NCBI GenBank assembly: GCA_964437815.1
Contig: CAYTIE010000016.1
Span: 1 to 25,316, forward strand
Length of the DNA: 25,316 nucleotides
Origin: Marisimplicoccus sp964437815
GTDB taxonomy: Bacteria; Bacteroidota; Bacteroidia; Flavobacteriales; Flavobacteriaceae
Direction: 5' to 3'
In this document: positions 25,076 through 25,316 of the stretch, in pieces
Layout: every line of letters begins with the position of its first letter
Numbering within the stretch: the first letter of the stretch is position 1
Translations under genes and position numbers: made by a program
Notes under the pieces: model-generated
The model's input: the letters and a program-made list of their open reading frames with translations, nothing else
Databases searched by the model: none
Told to the model about the DNA's origin: nothing

Positions 25076-25316
25076 ATGGCAAAAAAAGCAGTTGCTAGTT
25101 TACAGTCTGGCTCAAAAAAATTAGTCAAAGCAATTCGAGTCGTTAAGAAAGACGAAGATAAAGGATATTGTTTTGATGAAAAGATATTGCCACATGATTT
25201 AGTTAATGATTGGTTAGCTGGTAAACCTATTGAGCTAATACAAGCGGAGCTAGCGAAAGAAGAGCCAAAAGCTAAAGAGGAGCCAAAAGCTAAAGAGGAG
25301 CCAAAAGCTAAAGAGG
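25076..25316 (+). CDS. DUF4295 family protein with EEPKAK repeat tail (partial, runs off window)
   Basis: The frame opens with ATG at 25076 (MAKKAVASLQSGSKKLVKAI) and stays open to the window end, giving at least 80 codons. Residues 1 to about 50 match DUF4295, a Bacteroidota-specific family of about 50 aa always found after rpmB-rpmG; as I recall it has been reported as an extra large-subunit ribosomal protein in a Flavobacterium ribosome structure. Beyond the usual end (about DWLAGKP) this copy continues with IELIQAELAK and then EEPKAK repeats. The stop codon lies outside the window, so the tail length is unknown. In related genomes ftsY usually follows. Confidence 0.85.
   Translation, partial: MAKKAVASLQSGSKKLVKAIRVVKKDEDKGYCFDEKILPHDLVNDWLAGKPIELIQAELAKEEPKAKEEPKAKEEPKAKE
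25259..25316 (+). repeat. 18-bp tandem repeats in the DUF4295 gene
   Basis: Units start at 25259, 25277 and 25295, with the first 4 nt of a fourth at 25313. The unit is GAGGAGCCAAAAGCTAAA, encoding EEPKAK; the first copy differs by one synonymous base (GAA for GAG). The array is cut by the window edge, so total copy number is unknown. Confidence 0.93.

Overview
The window is a low-GC (clearly AT-rich) stretch of core genome from a member of the Bacteroidota, most probably an uncultivated, streamlined Flavobacteriales lineage. The clues are: TAnnTTTG-type -7 elements before several genes, no Shine-Dalgarno-like sequences before the ribosomal protein genes, protein families largely confined to this phylum (DUF4369 lipoprotein, CBM9-like/DUF5916 outer-membrane protein, DUF4295), and the block 2-oxoacid dehydrogenase E2 - exonuclease - FAH hydrolase - CinA - L28 - L33 - DUF4295. 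Genes are packed tightly. A run of exactly 100 N inside rpoC marks a scaffolding gap, so this is a draft assembly.

Layout. (1) 1-12493: tuf, tRNA-Trp, secE, nusG, rplK, rplA, rplJ, rplL, rpoB and rpoC, all on the + strand. This is the classical translation/transcription supercluster: EF-Tu, the tryptophan tRNA, a translocon subunit, a transcription factor, the L11/L1 and L10/L12 stalk proteins, and both large RNA polymerase subunits. A hairpin with a short T-run lies between tuf and the tRNA. A strongly foldable spacer lies between rplL and rpoB, where ribosomal protein and polymerase output must be uncoupled. (2) 12504-13426: idi and a QueD/PTPS-like gene follow rpoC with an 11-nt spacer and then a GTGA overlap, probably as read-through members. 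(3) 13431-16487, - strand: a CBM9-like/DUF5916 outer-membrane protein, a DUF4369 lipoprotein and an unrecognised 42-residue basic ORF, likely one operon. (4) 16532-20680: an S1/P1-type secreted nuclease (+), htpG (-) and a sodium/solute symporter (-). (5) 20735 to the end, + strand: recR, then the E2 acyltransferase, a DEDDh exonuclease, an FAH-family hydrolase and a CinA C-terminal-domain protein, then rpmB, rpmG and a DUF4295 protein cut by the window edge.

No mobile element, CRISPR array, phage gene, toxin-antitoxin pair or defence island is visible, and I find no convincing new multi-gene system. The observations that deserve a second look are smaller: matching EEPKA repeat tails on two ribosome-associated proteins (L10 and the DUF4295 protein), the structured rplL-rpoB spacer, the 42-residue basic ORF, -7 promoter elements so close to start codons that several mRNAs may be leaderless, a D-to-N change in the E2 active-site motif, and the misleading size of the rpoC gap.
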